From UTCFX2 sp963726375 (GTDB lineage Bacteria > Chloroflexota > Anaerolineae > Anaerolineales > UBA4823), in NCBI GenBank assembly GCA_963726375.1, contig CAVSCE010000013.1:124001-188000 (forward strand): a stretch of 64,000 nt of DNA, written 5' to 3'. How positions within the stretch are numbered: the first letter of the stretch is position 1; each line of letters begins with the position of its first letter. Position numbers and translations under genes: made by a program. Shown piece by piece: positions 1 to 8,431 of this stretch. The notes beneath the pieces were generated by a model that was not told the DNA's origin, made no database searches, and saw nothing but the letters and a program-made list of their open reading frames with translations.

Positions 1-1301
1 ATTTAATCAGCCCCGAAGCTCTTGTTCAGGATGGTTTGTTAAAAAAGCAAGACATCGAGGATCACCCCACATTTCCATCAAAATCAGTTGATTACGGCCC
101 TGTCATCGAGTGGAAGCTGACGGTTCTAAATAAAGCCTTCCAGGAATACCAGGGAGAAGCGGGAAGGCGATTCCGAAAACCCTTCGAACAATTTCGGAGT
201 GAGAATGCTGATTGGCTGAATGATTATGCCCTCTTCATGGCATTGAAAGAACATCATGCCGGAGCCTCATGGTCCAGCTGGGATGATTCTTTACGACTAA
301 GAGAGAAGGAAGGGTTAAAGCAAGCAGCTGAAGTTCTGGCAGCCGCTGTCGAGCGGCAGGCATTCTGGCAATTCCTATTCTTCATGCAGTGGGAAAGAGT
401 TCGCAGTACTGCTCATCGAAATGGGATAAAGATTATTGGTGATATCCCGATCTTTGTTGCCCAGGATAGCGCAGATGTCTGGGCACACCCAGAGCTTTTT
501 CACCTTGACGTCCGCAGCCTGCCGAAATACCAGGCGGGCGTTCCGCCTGATTATTACTCCTTGACCGGTCAATTGTGGGGGAATCCACTTTATCGATGGC
601 GTCAGCATAAGGCGGATGGATATGCCTGGTGGAAAGGGCGCGTCCAGTCCACCTTGAAGCTGGTAGACATGATTAGACTGGATCATTTCCGGGGTTTTGC
701 AGGTTACTGGCAGGTTTCGGGAAAGGCCAAAACTGCAGAAAATGGGCGATGGGTAAAAGGACCGGGGAAAGATTTCTTGCAGAGCATGAAAAATACCCTT
801 GGCGATCTGCCGTTTATAGCCGAAGACCTGGGAGTGATTACCCCGGATGTAAATGTCTTGCGTGATCATTTTTATCTGCCAGGGATGAAAGTCATCCTGT
901 TTGCTTTTGGCGGTGAGCCGAAAGATACCTTTCTGCCTCACAATTACCCTGTCCATTGTGTTGCTTATACGGGCACACATGATAATGATACGACTCTTGG
1001 ATGGTATAGTCGTGTGGAAGAACATGAGCGAGCCTTCTTTCGACGCTATATGGGTCGAGATGGCAGCCGGGTTTCCTGGGATATGATTCGAGCGGTCTGG
1101 GGTTCTGTCGCAGTCTTTGCGCTCGCCCCGATGCAAGATTTCCTTGCGCTCGGAAATGAAGCTCGCATGAACTACCCTGGTAATCCCAGCGGGAATTGGT
1201 CATGGCGGATGAACCAAGATGACCTGTCGGATGAGTTGCAGGAGCAGATGCGAGAGATTAATTTTCTCTACGACCGTTCGAATCCAAACGCATTGAAGTG
1301 A
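1..1301 (+). CDS. malQ: 4-alpha-glucanotransferase (amylomaltase), 5' partial
   Basis: GH77 amylomaltase, which transfers alpha-1,4-glucan segments between maltodextrins in the cytoplasm. The frame is already open at the left edge and the upstream codons read LISPEALVQDGLL, family-like sequence, so the TTG at 36 is not the start and the gene begins outside the window. About 433 codons are present against roughly 500 usual. Visible motifs, numbered from the codon at 36: PDYYSLTGQLWGNPLY, the nucleophile loop MIRLDHFRGF (Asp216), the acid/base region FIAEDLGVI (Glu263) and THDNDT (Asp316/Asp318). A strong hairpin follows the stop. Family assignment is firm. Confidence 0.94.
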   Translation, partial: LISPEALVQDGLLKKQDIEDHPTFPSKSVDYGPVIEWKLTVLNKAFQEYQGEAGRRFRKPFEQFRSENADWLNDYALFMALKEHHAGASWSSWDDSLRLREKEGLKQAAEVLAAAVERQAFWQFLFFMQWERVRSTAHRNGIKIIGDIPIFVAQDSADVWAHPELFHLDVRSLPKYQAGVPPDYYSLTGQLWGNPLYRWRQHKADGYAWWKGRVQSTLKLVDMIRLDHFRGFAGYWQVSGKAKTAENGRWVKGPGKDFLQSMKNTLGDLPFIAEDLGVITPDVNVLRDHFYLPGMKVILFAFGGEPKDTFLPHNYPVHCVAYTGTHDNDTTLGWYSRVEEHERAFFRRYMGRDGSRVSWDMIRAVWGSVAVFALAPMQDFLALGNEARMNYPGNPSGNWSWRMNQDDLSDELQEQMREINFLYDRSNPNALK

Positions 1302-1319
1302 ATTGAGATTTCATTTCTT

Positions 1320-1367
1320 AAGCCGCCAGCTTTCTGGGTATTAAATCAGAGAAAAGCTGGCGGCTTT
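1320..1367. terminator. Bidirectional hairpin terminator between malQ and menC
   Basis: Arms 1322-1333 and 1353-1364 are a perfect 12-bp inverted repeat (GCCGCCAGCTTT / AAAGCTGGCGGC), extended by two A-T pairs, with a short T run after it. It lies between the convergent malQ and menC-like genes and probably serves both. Confidence 0.8.
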
Positions 1368-1393
1368 GCTTATCCTGTCTGGCGAGATCAGGA

Positions 1394-2498
1394 TTAGATT
1401 GTTATTGACTTGAGCGTGACTCGTTCCAGCGCGGACGGATTGATCTGAACGCCGAGACCTGGTAATTGGGGGACATCGATTGTGCTGTCTGAATTCAGCA
1501 CAAATATCTCCTGCGTGATATCTTCTATATAGTACCTGTCTGTTGCAGAGATATCTCCTGGCAGGATGAAACCCGGGAGTGAGGCAAGCGCCAGGTTAGC
1601 AGGCGCGCCCGACGCCAGTTTCCAGCATCCCTCCACACCAGACCGGGATCTTCTGGTCCAGACAAAGCTTGTGAATGGCGGCAGCTTCAAGCAAACCTCC
1701 GACCCGACCGGTCTTGATATTAATAACCCGGCAGGACCCCATTTCAAGAGCCTGGCGGGCATGCCGGGTCGAGATGATGCTCTCATCCAGGCAGATCGCT
1801 GTCTGGAATTTTCGCTGCAGCTTGCTGTGGTCCCAAAGGTCATCTTCTGAAAGCGGTTGTTCGATTAGCAGCAGTCCCAATTCGTCTAAAGGCAGCAGTG
1901 CATCGGCATTTTCCAGTACGTAAGCCGAATTTGCATCCACCTGCAATCGCAGGTCGGGGAATGCACTCCGGACAGCTCTGGCATCCGTGACATCTCTACC
2001 AGGTTTGATCTTGATCTTGATCCGGCGATAACCCTGGGACAAATAGCCTTCAACGACCTCGACGAGCTTCGCTGGAGATTCCTGCAGGCCGACAGATACG
2101 CCAACATCCACTTTATCTTTGACACCGCCTAGCATATCGCGTAAGGATTTGTTTTTAGATTTTCCTATCAAATCCCAGAGCGCCATCTCCAGGCCAGCTT
2201 TTGCCATCTGATGACCGCGCACAAATTCCATCACTTGCTGAAGGTGTTCAGGATTTGCGAGGTCCTTCCCAAGCACTTCTGGAAGGACGAAATCACTTAA
2301 TACATGCCAGGCAGTCTGGGCGGTTTCGTAAGAATATCCAGGATCTCGGTCCGCAACGCATTCGCCATATCCGATGATGCCTTCGGAATACGCCTCAATC
2401 AGCAAACAATCGCGCGTATTTATCCTGCCAAATGATGTTTCAAATGGTGTGCGCAGGGACATGCGCAGATAATAAAGCTTCACTTTGTCGAGTTTCAT
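1394..2498 (-). CDS. menC: o-succinylbenzoate synthase / N-acylamino acid racemase-type enolase, one frame interruption
   Basis: Enolase-superfamily enzyme of the MenC/NAAAR group: dehydration to o-succinylbenzoate for menaquinone, or racemisation of N-acyl amino acids; the sequence alone does not separate these. The order of catalytic elements is intact: KIKIK near 161-165 (general base), metal ligands Asp188 (QVDAN), Glu213 (IEQP) and Asp238 (CLDES), and Lys262 (NIKTGRVGG). The frame breaks near 1600 after GGMLETGVGRA; the other frame continues NLALASLPGF to a stop at 1394, giving about 368 aa, normal for the family. It lies 16 bp after a GNAT gene and is probably co-transcribed with it. 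No other men gene is in the window. Confidence 0.85.
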
Positions 2499-2514
2499 AT
2501 CTTTCTCCTAATTT

Positions 2515-3483
2515 TCATAGAGTGCTGTCTCCATGGCTCATCACGTAAAAACTGCGCGGGTATTTTCCAGGAAGATAGACAAAATCAGTAGCAATAAAAC
2601 CTTTTTGAAATAGTTGAACGAATAGTGCCCTCGAATGGAACCGCCAATCCAATGCCAGAGCTGGATCGGACTCTTTTAAATCCAGAAAGTTTGCGGGAAT
2701 CTCGACCAGCAGCATCGATTGCTCGCTGCTTGCATTCTCTTTGATCGAAACACCTGGATTAAAATCCTGATTTGGGATTGCAAAACCTGACTGGCTGAAC
2801 TGCGTCGGGTTGATGATAGGGACATCCGCGGCCAGGTAATGGGCGAGGTCAGCGCAGCGCGCGGGTGCTTGCCGAGCCGTCGGGCAACCCGGCTGGAATT
2901 AACCCACCAATCGACCTGGAACCGATCGGATGGATTGCCTGCGTTCAGCCCATCTCGCATCTCTCCATAATATTCTGGCAAATAAGTATTGCAGACCGCT
3001 CCCAGACGGGTGATATTCAGATAGGCATTTCGGCTGAGAAGCGGGTCGTAAGTCCATGTGATCCGGTCCAATCCTTGGTTCCGGACCATCTGCCATTGAG
3101 CTCGTTTCAACTTTAAACCCCGCCCCTTTATCGCGGTGATCAGGTAATACGCCAAGCATATGAGAGTGATGTTTCAGGCGGGGACCATCGGCTGTTAAAT
3201 ATAGACCTGGGAAGCCGAAAACAAATCCGATCATAGTCAATTGGGTCGAACTTGAACTTAACGGCTCAGATCCGGTTCGGTTTTGGTCGAAACCAGAAGG
3301 TTCAATATCAGTTTGGTTTTGAAGAAACGCTCCAATGATCAAACCGCCCGCATGGATTGCTGCCAGGAGCATGTGTGCAGGTACGACGTCCGTCTCTGAT
3401 CCAGACCATATCTGTCGCTGCAGCTCTTCCACAGCCTCAATTTCCTTCGGGCTTTCCAGGATTTTCAAGAAAATATCGGTCAT
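2515..3483 (-). CDS. GNAT-type acetyltransferase (COG3375-like), two frame interruptions
   Basis: Putative N-acetyltransferase of about 320 aa, assembled from three frames: residues from MTDIFLKILESPKEIEAVEE, then KRAQWQMVRNQGLDRITWTY, then MLLVEIPANFLDL to the stop. Shifts are near 3112 (an A run) and near 2850. The segment SHMLGVLPDHRDKGAG resembles the GNAT acetyl-CoA loop (V-x-x-x-x-R-x-x-G). The start overlaps the stop of the upstream epimerase as ATGA (3480-3483), so translation is likely coupled. From memory, COG3375 proteins are often beside menC/N-acylamino acid racemase genes, which fits this arrangement and would favour an N-acyl amino acid role for the pair. Substrate unknown. Confidence 0.6.
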
Positions 3484-4418
3484 ATCTTTCTTTTCGCTAA
3501 TGTTCGCATGAATGAGCTCCGCCAGTTCTGACCTCTCAGATAAGCGAGATGAGTGGACATGCGGGCGGGCATCAGATTGAAGAAACGCGGCAGTGTGTCT
3601 AAAGCAGTGGTCCGATTGACAGCCATATAATCCAGCCAATAAACGGAGACTGGCAGATTCGGGAAGAAATATTCAAAGGCAATTGTCATCCAGCGCAAGT
3701 ATGGAAAAGGGATATTCAAATGGATCCTGCGCATTTGAGTCTCGGTCAGGATCAAATCGGCAATTTGGCGAAAAGATAAGTACTCCGGTCCGCCGATGTC
3801 ATACACTTTATTGAACATTTCTTGATCGTCCATGCTCCAAATCAAACAGGTAACCAGGTCTTCAACCCAGAGCGGCTGCAGCAGTACGCTGCCATTGCCA
3901 GGGACCAGGAAAAATGCTGGCAGCCCTCCCATGATGCTTGCCAGCCCTGTGGTGAAGCCGTCATTCGGTCCGTAGACAATTGCGGTTCTAAGAATAGTGT
4001 AATTGATGCTGCTCCGGCGGACGAACTCCTCCGCGATGCCTTTAGCTTTCAGCACAGGATACGCCGAGGCTCGGTCCGCCCCCAAATGGGAGAGAAAAAA
4101 AATCCGCTTGACGCCAGCATCCTCTGCTGCCTGGACCACCGCACGTGTACCCTGGATATCGATATCCATTAAGCTGGCGCGCGGTCCGTGCCATTCACCA
4201 CTGGCAAGGTGGAATATGGTATCGACGCCAACCATCGCTGCTCGTAAGCCGCGCTCATCATCCAGGCTGCTGACAGCTACATTAACTGAAACACCGAAAG
4301 GCAGGCGAGGAGATCGCTTGGATGGACGAATGAGCGTCCTCACTGGCAGGTCATAATCCACCAGGTGCCGAATTAAAGCTCTCCCGATAAATCCGGTCCC
4401 CCCCGTCACCAGAATCAT
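3480..4418 (-). CDS. NAD(P)-dependent epimerase/dehydratase (atypical SDR)
   Basis: A 312-aa Rossmann-fold protein with the N-terminal glycine motif TGGTGFIGRAL (residues 5-15), typical of extended or atypical SDRs of the NDUFA9/NmrA-like group. The middle carries RTAIVYGPNDGF, matching the YGP substrate region of that group, but no clear YxxxK pair, so catalysis is uncertain. The C-terminal third (residues ~235-312) has hydrophobic stretches such as FPYLRWMTIAFEYFFPN. First gene of a minus-strand set with the GNAT and menC-like genes (ATGA overlap). It starts about 120 bp from the divergent SDR promoter. Substrate unknown. Confidence 0.75.
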   Translation of the reverse strand: MILVTGGTGFIGRALIRHLVDYDLPVRTLIRPSKRSPRLPFGVSVNVAVSSLDDERGLRAAMVGVDTIFHLASGEWHGPRASLMDIDIQGTRAVVQAAEDAGVKRIFFLSHLGADRASAYPVLKAKGIAEEFVRRSSINYTILRTAIVYGPNDGFTTGLASIMGGLPAFFLVPGNGSVLLQPLWVEDLVTCLIWSMDDQEMFNKVYDIGGPEYLSFRQIADLILTETQMRRIHLNIPFPYLRWMTIAFEYFFPNLPVSVYWLDYMAVNRTTALDTLPRFFNLMPARMSTHLAYLRGQNWRSSFMRTLAKRKI

Positions 4419-4539
4419 CTACCCGGCTCCAGGTTTCTAATTTCCATTCGAAGCATTTGCATGACGGAGGACATTATACCGCTCGCACCTGACCCTTTGC
4501 ATGATGATATCCTATTCGAAGATGGTTTTCCTCAAATCG

Positions 4540-4568
4540 TTGACGGTGTTCCTGATTAGCCATACAAT
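4540..4568 (+). promoter_or_regulatory. Sigma-70-type promoter for the SDR gene
   Basis: TTGACG at 4540-4545, a 17-bp spacer, then TACAAT at 4563-4568. Transcription would start near 4575, about 54 bases before the SDR start codon. Both boxes are one base from consensus with ideal spacing. Confidence 0.6.
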
Positions 4569-4628
4569 GGTGCATCCTGGAAAGAAGATTCCAGGTCTCT
4601 CGATCTTTGTGTAATGGAGTGACAAATT

Positions 4629-5429
4629 ATGGTGGACCAACCGGTCATTTTGATCACTGGCGCCTCATCAGGTATAGGAGCGGCTGCTGCCCGATTATTT
4701 GGCAGAGAAGGCTATCGGGTCGTGTTGGCGGCCAGGCGTCAGGATTTGTTGGAAAAGTTGAAAGATGAGATTGAATCTGAAGGCGGAAAAGCCCTGGCGA
4801 TCCAGTCAGACGTTGCCTGTTGTGACGATTGCCAGCGTTTAGCTCGGCTGGCTCTAGAAAATTATGGTCAGATAGACATCCTCTTCAACAATGCTGGCAT
4901 CGGGCGGCTCGATTGGTTGGAGAAGCTGGACTGTCAAACAGATATCCAGGAGCTGATTTCGGCGAATTTGCTGGGTACGATCTGGTTGACACGCGCTGTC
5001 CTGCCAGCGATGATCGAGAGACGATCCGGTCATATTATCAACATGGTTTCGGTAGCTGGATTGATTGCCCCTCCTTTGTATACGATCTATTCCGCTTCGA
5101 AATTTGGCATCCGCGGCTTTAGTGAAGCCCTCCGCCGTGAGGTGCGCATCCACAATATTTCTGTTTCGGGGGTTTATCCTGGAGGAGTGAAGAATGACTT
5201 TGCCTCAGAGTATATTAGAAAACGCAAAACAGGCATCCATACTCCAAAATGGCTTGCCTTGTCGAATGAAGATGTCGCTCGTGGCGTCTGGTCGCTTGCC
5301 TGTCGTCCACGACGCATGATCGTACTCCCCGGGTATTTCCGCCTGGCATATGCTTTCACTCTCCTGTTTCCGAGTTTAGTAGATCGAGCAATCGAAACAA
5401 TCTTCACACGTCGGGAAATGTCTGGATGA
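4629..5429 (+). CDS. Classical SDR family oxidoreductase
   Basis: A 266-aa classical short-chain dehydrogenase/reductase. Cofactor motif TGASSGIG (10-17), structural NNAG (87-90), and catalytic Asn113, Ser141, Tyr154 and Lys158 (YSASK). The acidic/basic pattern after beta-2 (AARRQD) suggests NADP(H). The C-terminal ~60 residues are hydrophobic (LPGYFRLAYAFTLLFPS), suggesting membrane contact, as in lipid or ketosphinganine-type reductases; this is inference. The ATG is 9 bases after GGAG (4616-4619). Monocistronic; the substrate cannot be told. Confidence 0.85.
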   Translation: MVDQPVILITGASSGIGAAAARLFGREGYRVVLAARRQDLLEKLKDEIESEGGKALAIQSDVACCDDCQRLARLALENYGQIDILFNNAGIGRLDWLEKLDCQTDIQELISANLLGTIWLTRAVLPAMIERRSGHIINMVSVAGLIAPPLYTIYSASKFGIRGFSEALRREVRIHNISVSGVYPGGVKNDFASEYIRKRKTGIHTPKWLALSNEDVARGVWSLACRPRRMIVLPGYFRLAYAFTLLFPSLVDRAIETIFTRREMSG

Positions 5430-5591
5430 CCTGTTGATTCTTGTCATTCATTTTTTATATCTTAAAGCGTAGGGTGTCCTTGGTGCTGCTTCACAGGGTC
5501 AACAGTTTGTAAAGAATATGGTCTGCATTTTTCTCAATATAACGCATTTCGAGATTAACATAATAGAAATGAAAAAGAGGACCGTCTGAAC

Positions 5592-5942
5592 ATGAAATTA
5601 TCCGAATATCTGCCCGTTGTTATCTCGATATCGGTCATCATTCTGGTGGCAGTCGTCCAAAAACAAAGCAAGCTCATCGCGGCAGTGACAGCAACCATGC
5701 CTGTGACCATCCCTTTAACTTTATGGATTGTGTATTCATCCTCACATGGAGAGAAACAGGCAATGATGCAGTTCACGAGTGGTATGCTGAGCGGGATCAT
5801 ACCGACGCTGGCATTCGTCATCGCAATCTGGCTTGGGACCAGGTTTGGGATCAAGTTGGGTTCGCTGATCGGTTTGGGGTATTCAGCCTGGGCGCTTACT
5901 TTGGCGGTAATCCTGATCATCCGCAGATTGAGCGGGACTTGA
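5592..5942 (+). CDS. Small four-helix integral membrane protein
   Basis: A 116-aa protein with four probable membrane helices: about 7-23, 29-49, 62-83 and 90-110, joined by short loops (VQKQSK, YSSSHGEKQ). The ATG follows a purine-rich AAAAGAGGA ending ten bases upstream. It resembles small DUF3147-like membrane proteins in length and helix layout, but I do not recognise a family with certainty. No catalytic motif. It ends about 140 bp before the 25-codon ORF. Function unknown. Confidence 0.6.
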   Translation: MKLSEYLPVVISISVIILVAVVQKQSKLIAAVTATMPVTIPLTLWIVYSSSHGEKQAMMQFTSGMLSGIIPTLAFVIAIWLGTRFGIKLGSLIGLGYSAWALTLAVILIIRRLSGT

Positions 5943-6081
5943 CTTTCTAAATGAGTAATGGTAAGCTTCTTATACGCAATTTCGGATATGAAGATTTTAA
6001 TACCCGAATTTGTATCAGATTGAAATCAGTTCAAGCTGGTAATCCAAACCGAATCTGAGGTCGAAAGGAGGCGGACAAATT

Positions 6082-6159
6082 ATGCGAATCACAAGATCAA
6101 TCCAAAAATGGTTATATTTGGACGCGCCTCCTGGCTTCAATTTTAAACGATATCAATAG
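6082..6159 (+). CDS. Putative 25-aa small protein or leader peptide
   Basis: ORF of 25 codons (ATG to TAG) preceded by one of the best Shine-Dalgarno sequences in the window, AAAGGAGG at 6064-6071 ending ten bases before the ATG. The peptide begins MRITRSIQKWLYL and ends in a Pro/aromatic-rich tail APPGFNFKRYQ. No signal peptide and no membrane helix. A strong intrinsic terminator starts ten bases after the stop. It could be a genuine small protein or a leader peptide controlling read-through into the RIO kinase gene. No family recognised. Confidence 0.45.
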   Translation: MRITRSIQKWLYLDAPPGFNFKRYQ

Positions 6160-6168
6160 TTAAATCAT

Positions 6169-6208
6169 TCGACCACAGGTGTGTTCAAGCCCTGTGGTCG
6201 ATTTTTTT
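6169..6208 (+). terminator. Intrinsic terminator after the 25-codon ORF
   Basis: Perfect stem CGACCACAGG (6170-6179) with CCTGTGGTCG (6191-6200), an extra T-A pair, an 11-base loop, then seven T residues (6202-6208). It lies 80 bases upstream of the RIO kinase start. Confidence 0.85.
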
Positions 6209-6234
6209 CTATTCACAACCAGTTCGCAAAGGAC

Positions 6235-6266
6235 AACCACAGAGGCGGCGGCATGTGGTTTTTTCT
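6235..6266 (+). terminator. Second terminator-like hairpin just before the RIO kinase gene
   Basis: AACCACA (6235-6241) pairs with TGTGGTT (6254-6260) around a GC-rich loop, followed by T-rich sequence. Its left arm can also pair with the right arm of the preceding terminator (TGTGGT, 6193-6198), so the two hairpins could be mutually exclusive. The kinase RBS (GAGG, 6279-6282) follows at once. Confidence 0.45.
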
Positions 6267-6289
6267 TTGTTCAATAATGAGGTTGGAAA

Positions 6290-7346
6290 ATGTCTGGTAA
6301 TAAAACCTACAATGATCTTATTGATGAGGAGCTGGAAAGCCTGTATCCGATTCGGAACTCATCCCCTCGTCTTGTACACCGTGAAAGTAACAAGCAGAAA
6401 AAAGGAAATCTTCCTTCGTCAACCGAGCTTGCCCTTAAGTTGGCAGACCAGGTGGAAGATCTATCTTCATCCCAGTTTTCTTACAAAGCCTCTCGCCATG
6501 AGCAAGGTTGGATGGCTGATTCGCTCAGGGAATTTATCGAGCAGAAATGGCTGGATGATGTCCTGCGGTTGGTGAAAGGTGGAAAGGAAGCCAATGTTTA
6601 CCAATGTCTGGTGAATCCATCGGTCACCGAGTTGGAGAAACCTTTCCTGGCAGCGAAAATCTACCGCCCGCGCCGCTTTCCGCAACCTGAAGAACGACCA
6701 GCTTTACCGGGAAGGGAGATCCAACCTGGATAGTGATGGGAACATCATCAAGGATGATCGCATGCAGCGGGCAATGGCGAAAAGGACTGATTTTGGCAAT
6801 CAGCTTCTGCACACGTCCTGGATTGAGCATGAGGTACAAACCATGCAAATCATCCATCAGGCTGGTGGCGACGTGCCTAGAGTTTTTGCAAGTGAAAAGA
6901 ACGCGATCTTGATGTCTTATATTGGAGATGAAGATTTCGCAGCCCCGGTCCTTTACCATGTACGCTTAGGGAAGAAAGAGGCCCGGCGGCTGTTCGACCG
7001 CACCATTCAGAACATTGAGCTGATGCTCAAAAATAACCGCATCCACGCGGACCTCTCAGCGTTTAATATTCTCTACTGGGAAGGCGAGATCACCCTGATC
7101 GACTTCCCACAGTCAATTGATCCTCAGATCAACCGGAATTCCTTCAGGATATTTGAGCGAGATTTGCAGCGAGTTTGCGATTATTTCTCCCGCCAGGGTG
7201 TAGAATCAGAACCGCGCAGGCTGGCAGCAGGTATGTGGAAATCTCACCACCTGAAAATGATCCCAGATGTGCATCCTGGATTGCTGGACTCGGAAAACGA
7301 AACCGATCGGAAATACTGGCAGAGGTGGCTGGAGGAATTTGATTGA
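6290..7346 (+). CDS. RIO-type (RIO1-like) serine/threonine protein kinase, one frame interruption
   Basis: Kinase-like protein of about 351 aa. Motifs in order: KGGKEANVY (nucleotide-binding loop), AAKIYRPRRF (ATP-binding Lys), the RIO1-like stretch around MQRAMAKRTDFGNQ, ILMSYIGDEDFAAP (hinge), HADLSAFNILYW (catalytic Asp and Asn) and LIDFPQ (metal-binding Asp). The frame breaks near 6682, where one C too many in TTTCCGC separates RRF from RNLKNDQLYREG; joining the frames restores the family. The ATG at 6290 follows GAGG at 6279-6282. The stop TGA overlaps the TTG start of wecB, so the two are probably translated together. RIO1 acts in ribosome maturation in archaea and eukaryotes; the bacterial role is unsettled. 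Confidence 0.85.
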
Positions 7347-8422
7347 AAATCATGCATATTGTCGGGGCGCGGCCGAACTTCATGAAGGTCGCGCCCACGA
7401 TGCAGACATTTCGTGATGAACCTCGAATTGAACAGATCTTAGTCCATACCGGGCAGCATTACGATTACGAGATGTCGCAGGTATTCTTCGAAGATCTTGG
7501 AATTCCTGCCCCGGACGCATATCTGCAGGTTGGCTCCGGAAGCCATGCAGACCAGACGGCAAGGATCATGCTTGCTTTTGAGCCGGTGATCGTGAGCTTT
7601 CAACCGGATTGGGTTTTTGTCGTTGGAGATGTGAATTCGACGCTGGCATGTTCGCTGGTTTCCGCTAAGCTAGGCATCCCGGTCTCGCATATTGAAGCCG
7701 GACTGCGTTCTTTCGACCGCACCATGCCGGAGGAGATCAACCGGCTTCTAACCGATCAGATTTCCGACCTGCTTTTTACTCCATCGACAGACGCAGATGA
7801 AAACTTGATTCGGGAAGGGGTGGATCCGCAGAAGATTTGCCTGGTCGGAAATGTAATGATCGATACACTTGTTCAGATGCTCCCTAAAGCTGTCAAAAGA
7901 CCTGTCGTCAGCGAGCTTGGATTACCACCAGGTGGATATATCCTGGTTACACTGCACCGACCCTCAAATGTCGATGATAAGCGACCATTTGCGGAAATTT
8001 TAAGCGCTCTTCAAGAGCTCGCCGGCGATTATCCAGTGGTTTTCCCGGTTCATCCTCGCACACGCAAACAAATTGATGAGTTCGGGTTAGAAGCAGATGC
8101 GGTTAAGCTGATGGAACCTTTAGGATACCTGGACTTTCTGGCACTCACTCGATCTGCGGCGATGGTCCTGACCGATTCCGGAGGTATTCAGGAGGAGACG
8201 ACCTTCCTGGGGGTACCCTGCCTGACTTTGCGTCCAAATACTGAACGCCCCATAACAATCGAGTTGGGTACTAATCGGCTTGTAAAATGTGAGCGAGCTG
8301 CAATTGTTGCAGCGGCTTATGAAGCGGTTCAATCCGCAGGGAAACTAGGATCCACTATCCCGCTGTGGGATGGATTGGCGTCGCAGCGCATATTGGCCGA
8401 ATTTCGCAACCGATTTTTTTAA
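7343..8422 (+). CDS. wecB: UDP-N-acetylglucosamine 2-epimerase (non-hydrolysing)
   Basis: Interconverts UDP-GlcNAc and UDP-ManNAc for surface polysaccharide synthesis in the cytoplasm. 359 aa, full length. Motifs: GARPNFMKVAP (N-terminal UDP-binding loop), HTGQHYDYEMS, VVGDVNSTLA, HIEAGLRSFDRTMPEEINR (catalytic acid residues), LTDSGGIQEE and LRPNTERP. I chose the TTG at 7343: it follows GGAGGA (7331-7336) by six bases and overlaps the kinase stop; the next ATG (7352) is too far from the RBS. It converges on the ABC-F gene with only nine bases between the stops. Confidence 0.93.
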   Translation: MKIMHIVGARPNFMKVAPTMQTFRDEPRIEQILVHTGQHYDYEMSQVFFEDLGIPAPDAYLQVGSGSHADQTARIMLAFEPVIVSFQPDWVFVVGDVNSTLACSLVSAKLGIPVSHIEAGLRSFDRTMPEEINRLLTDQISDLLFTPSTDADENLIREGVDPQKICLVGNVMIDTLVQMLPKAVKRPVVSELGLPPGGYILVTLHRPSNVDDKRPFAEILSALQELAGDYPVVFPVHPRTRKQIDEFGLEADAVKLMEPLGYLDFLALTRSAAMVLTDSGGIQEETTFLGVPCLTLRPNTERPITIELGTNRLVKCERAAIVAAAYEAVQSAGKLGSTIPLWDGLASQRILAEFRNRFF

Positions 8423-8431
8423 CCGGCTATC

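Noticed and set aside
375..1136. 253-codon ORF antisense to malQ
   Set aside because: Shadow of the malQ frame; malQ has every family motif.
5951..6058. 36-codon ORF (MSNGKLLIRNFG...) before the 25-codon ORF
   Set aside because: No ribosome-binding site and no coding pattern; only the second ORF has a proper RBS.
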